In this document: positions 1-8,853 of the stretch, in pieces | Layout: each line of letters starts with the position of its first letter | How positions within the stretch are numbered: position 1 is the first letter of the stretch | Source: Cellulomonas sp. PhB150 | GTDB lineage: Bacteria; Actinomycetota; Actinomycetes; Actinomycetales; Cellulomonadaceae | Reading direction: 5' to 3' | DNA length: 64,000 nt | NCBI RefSeq assembly: GCF_003755175.1 | Contig: NZ_RKHX01000004.1 | Coordinates: 62,001 to 126,000, forward strand | Notes under the pieces: model-generated | The model's input: only the letters and a program-made list of their open reading frames with translations | What the model was told of the DNA's origin: nothing | Databases searched by the model: none | Made by a program: the position numbers and the translations under genes

Positions 1-48
1 CACGACGATGCCCGCGACGAGGATCCCCACGACCACGACAGGCGGCAA
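1..48 (-). CDS. Possible N-terminus of a small membrane protein (cut by window edge)
   Basis: Reading leftward from a TTG at 48, a GGGAG ribosome-binding sequence lies 6 nt upstream and the 16 visible codons encode an almost entirely hydrophobic stretch rich in Val, Ile and Gly, as at the start of a membrane or secreted protein. The gene continues beyond the left edge. The start is supported only by the Shine-Dalgarno match and the hydrophobic reading, so this is tentative; no function can be given. Confidence 0.35.
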   Translation of the reverse strand, partial: MPPVVVVGILVAGIVV

Positions 49-131
49 GGACGACTCCCGTTCTGCTCGGTGCGATCACGCCGGACGGCTCGGGCCCAGC
101 GTCGCACCACTCGGCCCGAGCGGCGAGTACC

Positions 132-470
132 TCACGCGTGCGCGACGCAGGTGGTCGCGGTCGGGCGCGCCATCAGCCGGGCGTCGTCGATGGGCTCGCC
201 ACCGACCGCGCAGAGGCCGTAGGTCCCGTCGTCGAGCCGCCGCTCGGCTGCGTCGATCTCGGCCAGCCGCTTCGCCACGTCGTCCGCGAGCGCGTCGACC
301 TGCGCCCGCTCGAACGCGATCGTCGCGCCCTCGGGGTCGTGCTCGTCGTCGACGTTGGAGTCGCGAGCGGCATCGACGAGATCCGTCTTGCTGGCCCGCA
401 AGCCGTCGAGCCTCCCGAGCGCCTCGGCCCGCAGCTCCTCGAGCCGGGAGCGCACCTCAGCCGGATCCAC
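132..470 (-). CDS. DksA/TraR-like protein with degenerate zinc finger
   Basis: A 112-residue protein starting at a GTG only 2 nt after the ligase stop codon, so probably co-transcribed and translationally coupled. The N-terminal half is a charged alpha-helical hairpin with several Glu, Arg and Asp residues. The C-terminal part follows the DksA/TraR zinc-finger pattern (YGLC..., GEPI, DDARL, RP-ATTC). Family members normally carry Cys-x2-Cys twice. Here the first pair reads C-A-V-G and the second C-V-A-H, so two of the four ligands are gone. DksA-type proteins bind the secondary channel of RNA polymerase; whether this degenerate version binds zinc or polymerase is unknown. Confidence 0.8.
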   Translation of the reverse strand: MDPAEVRSRLEELRAEALGRLDGLRASKTDLVDAARDSNVDDEHDPEGATIAFERAQVDALADDVAKRLAEIDAAERRLDDGTYGLCAVGGEPIDDARLMARPTATTCVAHA

Positions 471-472
471 GG

Positions 473-1996
473 TCAGCCGCCCGCGAGGGTGAGGACGGTC
501 TCGATCGTGTCCGCCTCGGCCGCCGTCTTGTCGTCCCGGTAGCGCAGCACCCGCGCGAACCGCAGCGCCACGCCACCGGGGTAGCGCGTCGACCGCTGCA
601 ACCCGTCGAACGCGACCTCGACCACCTGTTCGGGTCGCAGCCGCACCTCCCACTCCGTGCGGGACACCTCGAGCTCCTGGAACCGCTCGGTCTGCCACGC
701 GAGCATCTCGTCGGTCATCCCCTTGAACGTCTTGCCGAGCATGACGAACCCGTCCGCCGAGCGTGCACCGAGGTGGATGTTGGACAGGAACCCGCGCCGC
801 CGCCCCGACCCCCACTCGACCGCGAGGACGACGAGGTCGAGGGTGTGCCGGGGCTTGACCTTGACCCAGGCGGCGCCGCGCCTGCCCGCCTCGTAGGGCG
901 CGTCGACGGCCTTGACGACGACGCCCTCCTGACCGGCGCCGACGACCTCGTCGAACCGAGCCCGCGCTCCGGCCGGGTCGGACGTGACGAGCCGCGAGAC
1001 CGCGTACGGACCCGCGACAGCGTCGAGGGCGGCGAGCCGCTCGAGCAAGGGCGCGTCGAGCAGGTCACGCCCGTCGACGTGCAGGCAGTCGAAGAAGTAC
1101 GGCGTCAGGGCGACGGCCTCGTCGGCCTCGTGGGTCGCCGTCCGGGATGCGGTCTCCTGGAAGGGCCGCGGGCGACCGTCGGCGCCGACCGCGAGCGCCT
1201 CCCCGTCCAGGACCAGGTCGGTCGCGGGGAACCCCCGCGTGACTGCCACGATCTCGGGCACGCGTGCGGTGATGTCGTCGAGGCTGCGGGTGTAGACGTG
1301 CACGTCGTCGCCGCGACGGTGGACCTGGATGCGGATGCCGTCGAGCTTCGTGTCCACGACCACCGGCCCCGACCCGAGCGACTCCAGCGCCGCGGCGACG
1401 TCCGGGGCCGACGAGGCGAGCATCGGCCGGACCGGTCGCCCGACGACGAGGCCGAACCCGGCCAGCGCCTCGGCCGCTGCTTCGGGCGATGCCGCACCCA
1501 GGGCGGCGACGGCGACCGGTTCGGTCGCACCCGCCAGCATCGCGGCCCGGCGCACAGCGGGTGCGGGCACCCCGGCGGCCTCGGCGACCGCGTCGAGCAG
1601 CAGGGCGTCGAGCGCGCCCTGCCGCAGCTCCCCGGTGACCAGTCCGCGCAGCAGCTGCTGCTCGTCGGCGGTCGCCGCGGCGAACAGCGATCCGGCCGCC
1701 GCGGACCGCGCGGTCGACGAGCCCGGCCCCTCGAGCCCGGCCATGTGCTCGAAGGCGGCGTCTACCTCGGCGACCGTCAGCGTGGGCTCGGCCGCCGGCT
1801 CGGGCAGCGTGGTGAGCGAGCGCCACCCCAGCCCCGTGCGCCGCTGCCGCAGCTCACCGCCGAGGTAGCGGGCGACCACCTCGACGTCGGACGCGTCGGT
1901 CCGGCGCAGCAGGTCGACGAGCAGCGCGCGCTTGGCCAGCCGCGACCGGGTGGCAGCGAGCGCGGTGGAGGTGGCGGCGACGTCGGCGAGGAGCAC
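473..1996 (-). CDS. ligB: ATP-dependent DNA ligase, LigB type
   Basis: Seals nicks in duplex DNA using ATP, through an enzyme-AMP intermediate. The protein is 507 residues from the GTG at 1996, which gives the family's usual N-terminus beginning VLLADVAATS; a GTG at 2023 is an alternative. An N-terminal DNA-binding domain (about 1-190) precedes the nucleotidyltransferase domain, whose motif I is KLDGIR with the adenylated lysine near residue 217. Motifs around DLVLDGEAL, EGVVVKAVD and WVKVKP follow, and an OB-fold domain ends the protein. It lies 49 nt after the thiamine-type ABC ATPase and is likely read through from that operon. Actinobacteria use LigA for replication, so this is probably an accessory repair ligase. 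Confidence 0.93.
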   Translation of the reverse strand: MLLADVAATSTALAATRSRLAKRALLVDLLRRTDASDVEVVARYLGGELRQRRTGLGWRSLTTLPEPAAEPTLTVAEVDAAFEHMAGLEGPGSSTARSAAAGSLFAAATADEQQLLRGLVTGELRQGALDALLLDAVAEAAGVPAPAVRRAAMLAGATEPVAVAALGAASPEAAAEALAGFGLVVGRPVRPMLASSAPDVAAALESLGSGPVVVDTKLDGIRIQVHRRGDDVHVYTRSLDDITARVPEIVAVTRGFPATDLVLDGEALAVGADGRPRPFQETASRTATHEADEAVALTPYFFDCLHVDGRDLLDAPLLERLAALDAVAGPYAVSRLVTSDPAGARARFDEVVGAGQEGVVVKAVDAPYEAGRRGAAWVKVKPRHTLDLVVLAVEWGSGRRRGFLSNIHLGARSADGFVMLGKTFKGMTDEMLAWQTERFQELEVSRTEWEVRLRPEQVVEVAFDGLQRSTRYPGGVALRFARVLRYRDDKTAAEADTIETVLTLAGG

Positions 1997-2045
1997 CCCC
2001 GCATCGTCGCGCGCCCCACCCACACGCGCCCGGTGGACGGTTCAC

Positions 2046-2846
2046 TCACCGAGCGCGGGTCGGACGGCGCGAGGGCGCGTCGCGCGCGACCCGCTCCGGC
2101 GCCGCGAGACCCGCCGTCGACGAGCCGAGCCCCAACGCACCCAGCACCTGCTCGCGCGCACCCGCCCGGCCGCGTACGTCCAGGTCGAGCACGATGCGCC
2201 CGGGCCGCTCGCTCATCACGAGCACCCGGTCCGCGAGCAGCAGCGCCTCCTCGACGTCGTGCGTCACCAGCACCACGGCCCCGGACGGGCCGGCGAGTGC
2301 CAGCGACGCGAGCCACGCGTTCATCCGCCGCCGGGTCAGCGCGTCGAGCGCCCCGAAGGGTTCGTCGAGCAGCAGCACCGGCTGGCCCGGCAGGCAGGTC
2401 CGGGCCAGGGCGAGGCGCTGCCGCATCCCGCCGGACAGCTCGTGCGGCCACGCCCGCTCGAACCCGCCGAGCCCGAACTCCTCGAGCAGCGCCCGCGCCC
2501 GGACCGATGAGGCGTCCCGTGAGAGCCCCGCGATCCGCGCCCCGACCAGCGCGTTCGGCAGCGCACGCCGCCAGGGCAGCAGGCTGTCGCCCTGCGGCAT
2601 CCACGCGGTGGCCCGCCGTCCGTCGGCGCCGAGCGGCACCCGGATCTCGTCGGCCGACACCGCCGCCCCGGCGGGCGCGAGGCCCGCCAGGACGCGCAGC
2701 AGGGTCGACTTCCCGCAGCCCGACGGCCCGATGACCGCCACGAACGAGCCCGGTGCGATCGAGAAGGACACGTCGGACAGTGCCGTGAGCGAACCGAACC
2801 GCACGGTCAGCGAGCGGACAGCGACCAGGTCAGGGGAGGTAGTCAT
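2046..2846 (-). CDS. thiZ: ABC transporter ATPase for thiamine precursor uptake (ThiZ-like)
   Basis: A 266-residue cytoplasmic ATPase that would power import of a pyrimidine precursor of thiamine. Walker A is GPSGCGKST (residues 40-48), the signature is LSGGMRQR, Walker B is VLLLDEPFGALD and the switch histidine is in LVTHD. This is the pattern of the nitrate/sulfonate/pyrimidine (SsuB/ThiZ) subfamily. Its start overlaps the end of the binding-protein gene by 17 nt, so the two are translationally coupled. The substrate is inferred from the TPP riboswitch and the THI5-like binding protein in the same operon. Confidence 0.9.
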   Translation of the reverse strand: MTTSPDLVAVRSLTVRFGSLTALSDVSFSIAPGSFVAVIGPSGCGKSTLLRVLAGLAPAGAAVSADEIRVPLGADGRRATAWMPQGDSLLPWRRALPNALVGARIAGLSRDASSVRARALLEEFGLGGFERAWPHELSGGMRQRLALARTCLPGQPVLLLDEPFGALDALTRRRMNAWLASLALAGPSGAVVLVTHDVEEALLLADRVLVMSERPGRIVLDLDVRGRAGAREQVLGALGLGSSTAGLAAPERVARDAPSRRPTRAR

Positions 2847-3834
2847 CGGTCCACGCGGCGGCGACGTCGAAGTCGTCGTCGGCCAGGTCGTTGTCCTGCA
2901 GGAAGTCGACGAAGTCCGTCCAGACGGCCGACGACTGCCGCCCCCACGCCTCGGGCGAGGACGCGTACCGGGTCGAGAGGTAGTCGGCGCTGCGGGTGAG
3001 CAGGTCCGCGTCGAGCTCGGGCGACGCCGCGTGCAGGGCGTCGACCGCCACAGCAGGGTCGGTCATCGCGTCGCGGTACCCGTGCGCGACGGCGGCGAGG
3101 AAGGCGCGCACCATCGCCGGGTCGTCGTCCAGGTGGGCCCGGGACGTCGCGATCAGCGGTGTGTACCAGTCAGGGATGCAGTCCGTGTGGTCGATGAACG
3201 GGATGGTGGCGACGTCCAGCCCGTCGACGTCACGCAGCCGGATCGTGTCCCACGCGTCGAACACCCAGGCCGTGTCGAACTGGTGCTGGGTCAGCCCGAT
3301 GCGGAAGTCGTCGCTCGCCAAGGGCGTGAACTCGACGGCGGAGGGGTCTCCGCCGTCGCAGGCGACGAGCTTCTTGATCAGTGCCTCCTCGAGCTCGGAC
3401 CCGTAGGTGCCGTAGCTGTGCCCGGCCAGGTCGCGCGGTCGGCTGATGCCCGACGAGGCCAACGAGATGAGGCTGGAGGTGTTGTGCTCGATGACGGTGG
3501 CGACCGAGACGAGGTCGGCGCCCTGGTCGCGCGCCGGGACGAGCGACTCGGCGACGGTGTAGGCGAAGTCCGCCTTCCCGGCGGCGAGGAGCTGGCTGCC
3601 CGAGGTCTCCCCCGGCTCGACGATCGTCACGTCGAGCCCGGCGTCGGCGAAGTAGCCCCGGGCCTGGGCGATGTAGAGGCCGGAGTGGTTGGTGTTGGGC
3701 GTCCAGTCGAGGACGACGTCGACGTGCTGCTTCGTCTCGTCGTCGGACGAGGAGGACGACGAGGACGCATCGGCACTGCTGCACGCTGCGAGCAGGGCGA
3801 CGGCCGCCACGAGGGCGAAGGGTCGGGTACGCAT
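2830..3834 (-). CDS. thiY: THI5/NMT1-like substrate-binding lipoprotein (ThiY-like)
   Basis: A 334-residue extracytoplasmic binding protein. The N-terminus is a lipoprotein signal with the lipobox LLAACSS, the cysteine being the lipidation site, followed by a Ser/Asp-rich linker. The mature part begins VVLDWTPNTNHSGLYIA, the signature of ThiY/THI5-type proteins that bind formyl-aminopyrimidine or HMP precursors of thiamine. An AGGAGA ribosome-binding site lies just before the ATG. The gene sits between permease and ATPase in the riboswitch-controlled operon, which fits uptake of a thiamine precursor better than nitrate or sulfonate. The exact ligand is inferred. Confidence 0.9.
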   Translation of the reverse strand: MRTRPFALVAAVALLAACSSADASSSSSSSDDETKQHVDVVLDWTPNTNHSGLYIAQARGYFADAGLDVTIVEPGETSGSQLLAAGKADFAYTVAESLVPARDQGADLVSVATVIEHNTSSLISLASSGISRPRDLAGHSYGTYGSELEEALIKKLVACDGGDPSAVEFTPLASDDFRIGLTQHQFDTAWVFDAWDTIRLRDVDGLDVATIPFIDHTDCIPDWYTPLIATSRAHLDDDPAMVRAFLAAVAHGYRDAMTDPAVAVDALHAASPELDADLLTRSADYLSTRYASSPEAWGRQSSAVWTDFVDFLQDNDLADDDFDVAAAWTDDYLP

Positions 3835-3841
3835 GGGTCTC

Positions 3842-4594
3842 CTAGGTGGTGGACCGTCGCCACGGCGTGGCCAGCCGGCCGAGCGCGTCGACGATCAGGA
3901 ACAGGACGCCGGTGAGCACGGCGATGACGACGACGGCCACGAGGATCTGGTCGACGTCGTAGGACTTGCGCGAGCGCTGGATGAAGACGCCGAGCCCGCT
4001 GGTGCCGGCCAGGTACTCCGCGACCACGGCCGCCCCGACGACGTACGTCGTCGCGACCCGCAGCCCGCCGAACACCCCCGGGACGGCGGCCGGCAGCCGC
4101 ACGAGCGCGAACTGGTGCCACCGCCGCCCGCCGAGCCCGGCGACCATGTCGACGTGCGCGCCGTCGACGTCGGACATCGCCGTCACCGCGCTGACCAGCA
4201 CGGGGAAGAAGACGGTCAGGGCGACGAGCAGCACCTTCGGCAGCAGGCCGAACCCCGCCCACAGGATGAGCAGGGGCGCGAGGACCACCGTCGGCACGGT
4301 CTGCGTGACCGTCACGAGCGGGTAGACGGTGTCGGCGACGACAGGGAACGCGGCGATGACGACCGCGAGCAGCATGCCGACGACGGCCCCGAGCACGAGA
4401 CCGAGCGCAGCCTCCTGCAGCGTCGTGACGACGTGCCCGACGAGCAGGGGCGCGACGCGCACGCCGGTCGCGGCGACCTCCGAGGGCGCGGGCAGGACGA
4501 ACGGCGGCAGGCCCGAGGCCCGCACGCCGATCTCCCACGCGCCGACGAGGACGGCCGCCGCGACCAGCGGCGCGACGACTCGTCGGCGCGTCAC
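3842..4594 (-). CDS. thiX: ABC transporter permease (ThiX-like)
   Basis: A 250-residue inner-membrane permease with about six hydrophobic helices and the BPD_transp_1 coupling-loop region around the GLGGRRWHQFALVRLPAAVP stretch. The GTG start at 4594 overlaps the TGA of the upstream thiamine-binding gene (GTGA overlap), which fixes the start. Long upstream extensions of the reading frame have no ribosome-binding site and run through the neighbouring gene. With the binding protein and ATPase it forms a complete importer for a thiamine precursor. Confidence 0.9.
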   Translation of the reverse strand: MTRRRVVAPLVAAAVLVGAWEIGVRASGLPPFVLPAPSEVAATGVRVAPLLVGHVVTTLQEAALGLVLGAVVGMLLAVVIAAFPVVADTVYPLVTVTQTVPTVVLAPLLILWAGFGLLPKVLLVALTVFFPVLVSAVTAMSDVDGAHVDMVAGLGGRRWHQFALVRLPAAVPGVFGGLRVATTYVVGAAVVAEYLAGTSGLGVFIQRSRKSYDVDQILVAVVVIAVLTGVLFLIVDALGRLATPWRRSTT

Positions 4595-4884
4595 GCCCGG
4601 AACTTGCCGACCAGGTCCTGGATGCGGGGACCGTCGTCGGCGCTCGTCTGCGCGACCTTGATCAGGGAGCTCACCCCGGCGGCGCCGGCGGCGGTCGTCG
4701 CCTCGTGGACCGCGCGCAGGAGCGGCCAGAGCTGGTCCGGCGTGCCCTCGATGGTGGTGCCCATGGCACCGACCTCGTAGGTCAGGCCCGAGCGTTGGAT
4801 GACCGCGATGGCGGCATCGACGTAGGCGTAGCGGTCGTCGTCGGTCCCGCTGGGACGCGGCGAGACCTGGATCTGTGCGAGCAC
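4591..4884 (-). CDS. YkoF/MTH1187-family thiamine-binding protein
   Basis: A 97-residue cytoplasmic protein of the Thiamine_BP (YkoF/MTH1187) ferredoxin-like fold: LAQIQVSPRP at the start, then YVDAAIAVIQRSGLTYEVGAMGTTIEG, and a C-terminal helix. The GTG start has a GGAGG ribosome-binding site 6 nt upstream. It is the first gene after the TPP riboswitch and overlaps the permease start by 4 nt. YkoF in Bacillus binds thiamine or HMP and accompanies the YkoEDC importer; here it accompanies a ThiXYZ-type importer instead. It may buffer or deliver the imported pyrimidine. Confidence 0.88.
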   Translation of the reverse strand: MLAQIQVSPRPSGTDDDRYAYVDAAIAVIQRSGLTYEVGAMGTTIEGTPDQLWPLLRAVHEATTAAGAAGVSSLIKVAQTSADDGPRIQDLVGKFRA

Positions 4885-4986
4885 GGTGTTCCTCCGGGTG
4901 GTCCGGGGTCCACCAGTGGACGGCCGAGCACACGCAGCGGGGGACGGCGCCGGACGTCGACGACCGCCGACGCCGCGCACGTTCGC

Positions 4987-5090
4987 GCTTCCCTCCGCTG
5001 GCATTACCCAGTTCAGGTTCTCGGGTCGACGCGCGCTGACGTGTGTCGCGGCGCGTCCTCTCAGCCCGGCTGTCCCGAGCTCCCCGGCGT
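4987..5090 (-). promoter_or_regulatory. TPP (thiamine pyrophosphate) riboswitch
   Basis: On the minus strand, about 100 nt upstream of the thiamine-binding gene, the conserved TPP aptamer core is present: CTGAGAGGA in the P2-P3 arm and, further on, the nearly invariant run GAACCTGAACTGGGTAATGC, followed by CAGCGGAGGGA closing the aptamer. Order, spacing and strand match a THI element. It would repress the downstream importer operon when TPP is abundant. No intrinsic terminator is obvious between it and the gene at 4884, so control may act on translation initiation. Confidence 0.95.
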
Positions 5091-5290
5091 TGGCAGGTGC
5101 GAACCTACACCTTTCGGGCGCCGCGGAAAGAGCCGGATCCGCACCCTGAACTGGTATCCCGAGGCAAACGGGTGGATTCGCCCGGCCGACGGTGATTGCG
5201 CCTGCTTCGCGCCGGTATCCTCGCGTCCGTCGGTCGACCGACGACGGGGGCCGACTGACGCGCCCCTGCCGAACTTTGCAGGGGGACCCC

Positions 5291-7564
5291 GTGCCACGAC
5301 GCCTCGCCATATCCATCGCCGCACTCACGTGCCTGAGCCTGATCCCGGCCGGCGCCGCGGCGGCTGCCGTGCCGGCGCCGACCCCGTCTGGCGCCTCGAG
5401 CGTCGCCGGAGTCTCCACCACCGCCTCGACGACAGACGGCGTCCTGCGCCTCACGGTCGCCGACGACTTCGACAGCCACGCCTCCCGCACGACCGCGTTC
5501 GTGCAGACGGACGCGGGCGACGTGGCGGTTCCGACGTCCCTGGTCGACTCGCTGTCCTCGGGCGACCAGGTCACCGTCGAGCGCGATGCGGCCGGCACGG
5601 TCCTCGCGGTCGAGGGCGTCCCGGCCGAGGTCAGCTCCACGGATGGTGCCGAGGCGCTCGGGGCGATCTCCGGTAGCGGCACGCACAACGTCTGGACGGT
5701 CCGGGTCAGCTGGACCGGCGGCACGGCCCCGACGACCGCGACCGACCCGCTCGTGTCGAAGCTGGCGTCGTACTACTCGACCATCAGCGCCTCGCGGATC
5801 AAGGTCGTCCCGAAGGGCTCGCTGCCGGCAGTGACGATCGCCGCTCCGAACTACGGCGCGACCAACTGCGACGCGACCGCGATCTACGACCGGACGCTCG
5901 CGAAGATCGACAAGACCAAGGTGCCGGTCAGCCGCTTCAACCACCTGGTCCTGATCCTCCCCGACCTGCCCGACAGCTGCGGGTGGTGGGGCCTCGGCTC
6001 GATCGGCGCGAGCAGCGACGGCCGCTCACGGATCTGGATGAACGGCGCCAAGTCGCTCACGCCCCGCGTCCTGGACCACGAGTTCGGCCACAACCTCGGC
6101 CTGCAGCACTCCGACTTCGTCCAGCCCGGCGCCACGTGCACGCTCACGTCGGCCAAGCAGGCGCTCGGCACGGGTTGCTACGACGAGTACGGCGACCCGT
6201 GGGACGTCATGGGCGGCGGCGCAGGGACCCCGGACGAGCAGACGGTCGGCTTCATGTCCTCGCCGAACCTCGACCGCATCGGGCAGCTCCCCGCGGCCGA
6301 GAAGTACACGGTCCGGTCGACGTCGACCGCCAAGCTCAACGTGAAGCCGGTCGCCTCCGGCAGGGGCCTGCGGCTCATCGCGATCCCGTACGGCACCCGG
6401 ACCTACACGGTCGAGTACCGGTACGCCGTTCCCGGCTCGCTCGACGCGTGGATCCCCGCCGCCGGCCAGGCCGTGGTCGTGCGGCTGCGCGACCCCAACG
6501 TCGACCACGACCTCGTCGTCGACTACCTGAAGGCCAACGAGCCCTTCAGCGTCGCGGGTCTGAAGATCGCCGTGGGATCGACGTCCGCGGGAGGTGCCGA
6601 CGTCACGGTGACCCGATCCGCCGACAAGTCGGCTCCCGCCATCGGCCGCTACGGCTACTGGAACACCGAGAAGACCTACAACCACGTCGGCACCGTCCTG
6701 ACCTCGAGCACGCTCGCGACCGGGTACGTGTCCGTCGGCGACGCGGACTCCGGCATCGCCTCCGTCACGCTGTACGTCGACGGCAAGGGTCGCGCCAGCT
6801 CGGCCACGCTGGGGACGACCCAGCTCAAGGTGGCCGGCCTGAGCCAGGGCGCTCACAAGTGGCACTTCGTCGTCCGCGACATCTTCAACAACGTCCGCAC
6901 GACTCCTGACCAGGCCTTCCGCATCGACACCGGCGGCAAGCCGAAGATCACCAAGTCACCGCGCGCCTCGCTCGCCAAGGGAACGGTCTCCTCCAAGACG
7001 ATCCCTGCCACCGTCGCCTGGTCCGCCAGCGACGGCTGCGGGATCGTGTGGAACTCGGTCGCCGGCAGCAACGGCCTGAGCAGGACGTACTACGGCAAGC
7101 CCAAGTCGCTCACGACGCGGGTCAAGGTGGGTACCAACCAGTTCGGCGTCCGCGCGGCCGACTGCCTCTACAACACCACCGCGGCGACCTACGGCCCGAA
7201 GACCAAGGCCACGCTCGACAAGCAGTCCAAGCGCAAGGGCTACCACGGCACCTGGACCGCGACGAAGGCGAAGAAGGCCCTCGGCGGGACCGAGCAGGTC
7301 ACCAAGAAGAAGAAGGCCTACGTCTCCTACAAGGTCAAGGCTCGCAGCATCGGCTGGGTCGCGACCAAGGGCAAGGACCGCGGCAAGGCGGCGGTCTACG
7401 TCGACGGCAGGAAGGTCGCCGTGGTGAACCTCTACGCGAAGAAGACCACCTACGCGCAGCAGGTGTTCACCAAGACGTGGACCAAGGCCGGCACGCACAC
7501 GATCAAGATCGTGAGCCTGACCTCGAAGAAGGTCGGCGTGGACGCGTTCACGCGCCTGTCGTAG
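5291..7564 (+). CDS. Secreted zinc metalloprotease with C-terminal binding domain
   Basis: A 757-residue exported protein. The GTG at 5291 follows a GGGGGA ribosome-binding site and gives a proper signal peptide (positive start, hydrophobic core, Ala-rich cleavage region near residue 25). The catalytic motif is HEFGHNLGLQH (first His at residue 263), and a Met-turn-like WDVMGGG follows, as in gametolysin/reprolysin-like metzincins. After the protease domain come Ig-like segments. The Lys-rich end (about 660-757) resembles a galactose-binding-like module seen on actinobacterial secreted proteins. It is divergent from the TPP riboswitch operon and followed by a strong bidirectional terminator. 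The natural substrate is unknown. Confidence 0.85.
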   Translation: MPRRLAISIAALTCLSLIPAGAAAAAVPAPTPSGASSVAGVSTTASTTDGVLRLTVADDFDSHASRTTAFVQTDAGDVAVPTSLVDSLSSGDQVTVERDAAGTVLAVEGVPAEVSSTDGAEALGAISGSGTHNVWTVRVSWTGGTAPTTATDPLVSKLASYYSTISASRIKVVPKGSLPAVTIAAPNYGATNCDATAIYDRTLAKIDKTKVPVSRFNHLVLILPDLPDSCGWWGLGSIGASSDGRSRIWMNGAKSLTPRVLDHEFGHNLGLQHSDFVQPGATCTLTSAKQALGTGCYDEYGDPWDVMGGGAGTPDEQTVGFMSSPNLDRIGQLPAAEKYTVRSTSTAKLNVKPVASGRGLRLIAIPYGTRTYTVEYRYAVPGSLDAWIPAAGQAVVVRLRDPNVDHDLVVDYLKANEPFSVAGLKIAVGSTSAGGADVTVTRSADKSAPAIGRYGYWNTEKTYNHVGTVLTSSTLATGYVSVGDADSGIASVTLYVDGKGRASSATLGTTQLKVAGLSQGAHKWHFVVRDIFNNVRTTPDQAFRIDTGGKPKITKSPRASLAKGTVSSKTIPATVAWSASDGCGIVWNSVAGSNGLSRTYYGKPKSLTTRVKVGTNQFGVRAADCLYNTTAATYGPKTKATLDKQSKRKGYHGTWTATKAKKALGGTEQVTKKKKAYVSYKVKARSIGWVATKGKDRGKAAVYVDGRKVAVVNLYAKKTTYAQQVFTKTWTKAGTHTIKIVSLTSKKVGVDAFTRLS

Positions 7565-7577
7565 TTCCGTCAGGAAG

Positions 7578-7620
7578 CACACGGGCCCACGTCGCACCTG
7601 CCGCGACGTGGGCCCGTGTG
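7578..7620. terminator. Bidirectional intrinsic hairpin terminator
   Basis: A perfect 18-bp stem (7578-7595 pairing with 7603-7620) with a 7-nt loop. It sits between the convergent metalloprotease gene and the leftward anti-sigma-like gene. There is no T-tract, as is usual in high-GC actinobacteria. Confidence 0.88.
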
Positions 7621-7634
7621 CGTTCCCTGTCAGC

Positions 7635-8267
7635 TCAGCTCACCGGGTACCGCTCCGCACAGTCAGCCAGGGCCTCGAGGTACTCGTCAGCCCGGGGCGA
7701 TGCCACCTCCAGGTACCAGCCGTCGTCGGTCGCCTCGACCTCCCACCCTGCCGCCGCCAGGCACGGGCGCATGAACCCTGCCCACTTCGCGGCTGGGTAG
7801 GTCGACGAGGCGAGGGGCATCGAGTCCTCCTTCGACCCCGGGCGGATGGCGTCGAGGAACGAGGACGTCACGGGCACACCCGACTGGACCACGAACACCG
7901 GGCCGGCGCCGAGAGAACCGTCGGCGACCGCCGAGGCGAGCTCCGGTGCCGTGACTGCTGCGCGGGCACCGGCGTCAGCGCCTGCTTCCTGGTCGCCGGC
8001 CGCTGGCACCGGCGCCGATCCCGCACTGTCCACCGAGTCCGCGGATCCGAGTCCCCCCAGCAGGCTCGGAACCGCGGCCACGGCAACCACCACCACCCCG
8101 CAGGCCGCCACGAGCGCTCCCCCGCCCACGGCCACGCCCCGCACGGCACGGCGACGACGCCCCCGGCGCAGCGCCCGCGGCACGTCGACGGGCACGGCCG
8201 GCGCGACGTCCGCCGACCGGGAGCGCAGCGCGGCGGCCCAGGCCTCGTCGTCCATCGGCTCAGTCAC
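7635..8267 (-). CDS. Membrane protein paired with SigE-family sigma factor (putative anti-sigma)
   Basis: A 210-residue protein with an Arg-rich cytoplasmic N-terminus (about 1-40), a single hydrophobic segment (about 42-66), an Ala/Asp/Ser-rich linker and a C-terminal extracytoplasmic domain with two cysteines. Its start overlaps the end of the sigma-factor gene by 8 nt, the usual arrangement for a sigma factor and its membrane regulator. It has no zf-HC2 or recognisable anti-sigma domain, so the regulatory role is inferred from context only. Confidence 0.65.
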   Translation of the reverse strand: MTEPMDDEAWAAALRSRSADVAPAVPVDVPRALRRGRRRRAVRGVAVGGGALVAACGVVVVAVAAVPSLLGGLGSADSVDSAGSAPVPAAGDQEAGADAGARAAVTAPELASAVADGSLGAGPVFVVQSGVPVTSSFLDAIRPGSKEDSMPLASSTYPAAKWAGFMRPCLAAAGWEVEATDDGWYLEVASPRADEYLEALADCAERYPVS

Positions 8268-8853
8268 CGGAGCCTCCCGGGAGCTCGCCCATCGACGCGC
8301 GCAGGCGGTGCAGCCCGCGTGAGGCCTGCGTCTTGACCGTGCCCGCGCTCACGCCGAGATCGTCGGCTACCTCACGTTCGGAGAGCCCGACGAGGTAGCG
8401 CAGCACGACGACGCGGCGCTGCTGCGGGCTGAGCTCCGCGAGAGCGCGGACGAGCTCGTCGCGGTGCTCGACCGTGGCTCCCTCGTCGGCGGACGGCTGG
8501 TGCGGGACGTCGTCGGGCGCGACCAGGACCTCACGACGACGGCGCCGCCACAGGTCGATCCGCGCGTTGGCCAGCACCCGGCGCGCGTAGGCGAGCGGAT
8601 CGCCGGCGCGCGCCCGTGGCCAGGCGGTATAGGTCCGCACCAGGGCGGTCTGGACGAGCTCCGCGGCGAGGTGGACGTCGCCCGTCAGGAGCCAGGCCAT
8701 CCGCCCGAGCTCGGCCTGCGCGGTCGTCGCGAAGGCCGTGAACTCGGCGTCGCGATCTCCCACGACGGGCGGATCGAGCGGCACCGAGGGGTCGGCGGTG
8801 GGCACGTCGGCGGCACGCGCCTGCCCGTCGAGCTCCCCCATGAGGACCGTCAT
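8260..8853 (-). CDS. ECF RNA polymerase sigma factor, SigE family
   Basis: A 197-residue sigma factor. Region 2 is around [19 protein letters not shown], with [16 protein letters not shown]. Region 4 is a helix-turn-helix around [35 protein letters not shown]. This is the SigE70 subfamily of actinobacterial ECF factors. The ATG at 8853 is taken; a second ATG at 8841 is possible. The downstream gene encodes a membrane protein likely to control it. Its regulon cannot be read from this window. Confidence 0.9.
   Translation of the reverse strand: MTVLMGELDGQARAADVPTADPSVPLDPPVVGDRDAEFTAFATTAQAELGRMAWLLTGDVHLAAELVQTALVRTYTAWPRARAGDPLAYARRVLANARIDLWRRRRREVLVAPDDVPHQPSADEGATVEHRDELVRALAELSPQQRRVVVLRYLVGLSEREVADDLGVSAGTVKTQASRGLHRLRASMGELPGGSGD

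Noticed and set aside
8-2734. Very long plus-strand open frame (908 codons)
   Set aside because: Arg/Pro-rich shadow antisense to the ligase and ABC ATPase, which have clear motifs on the other strand.
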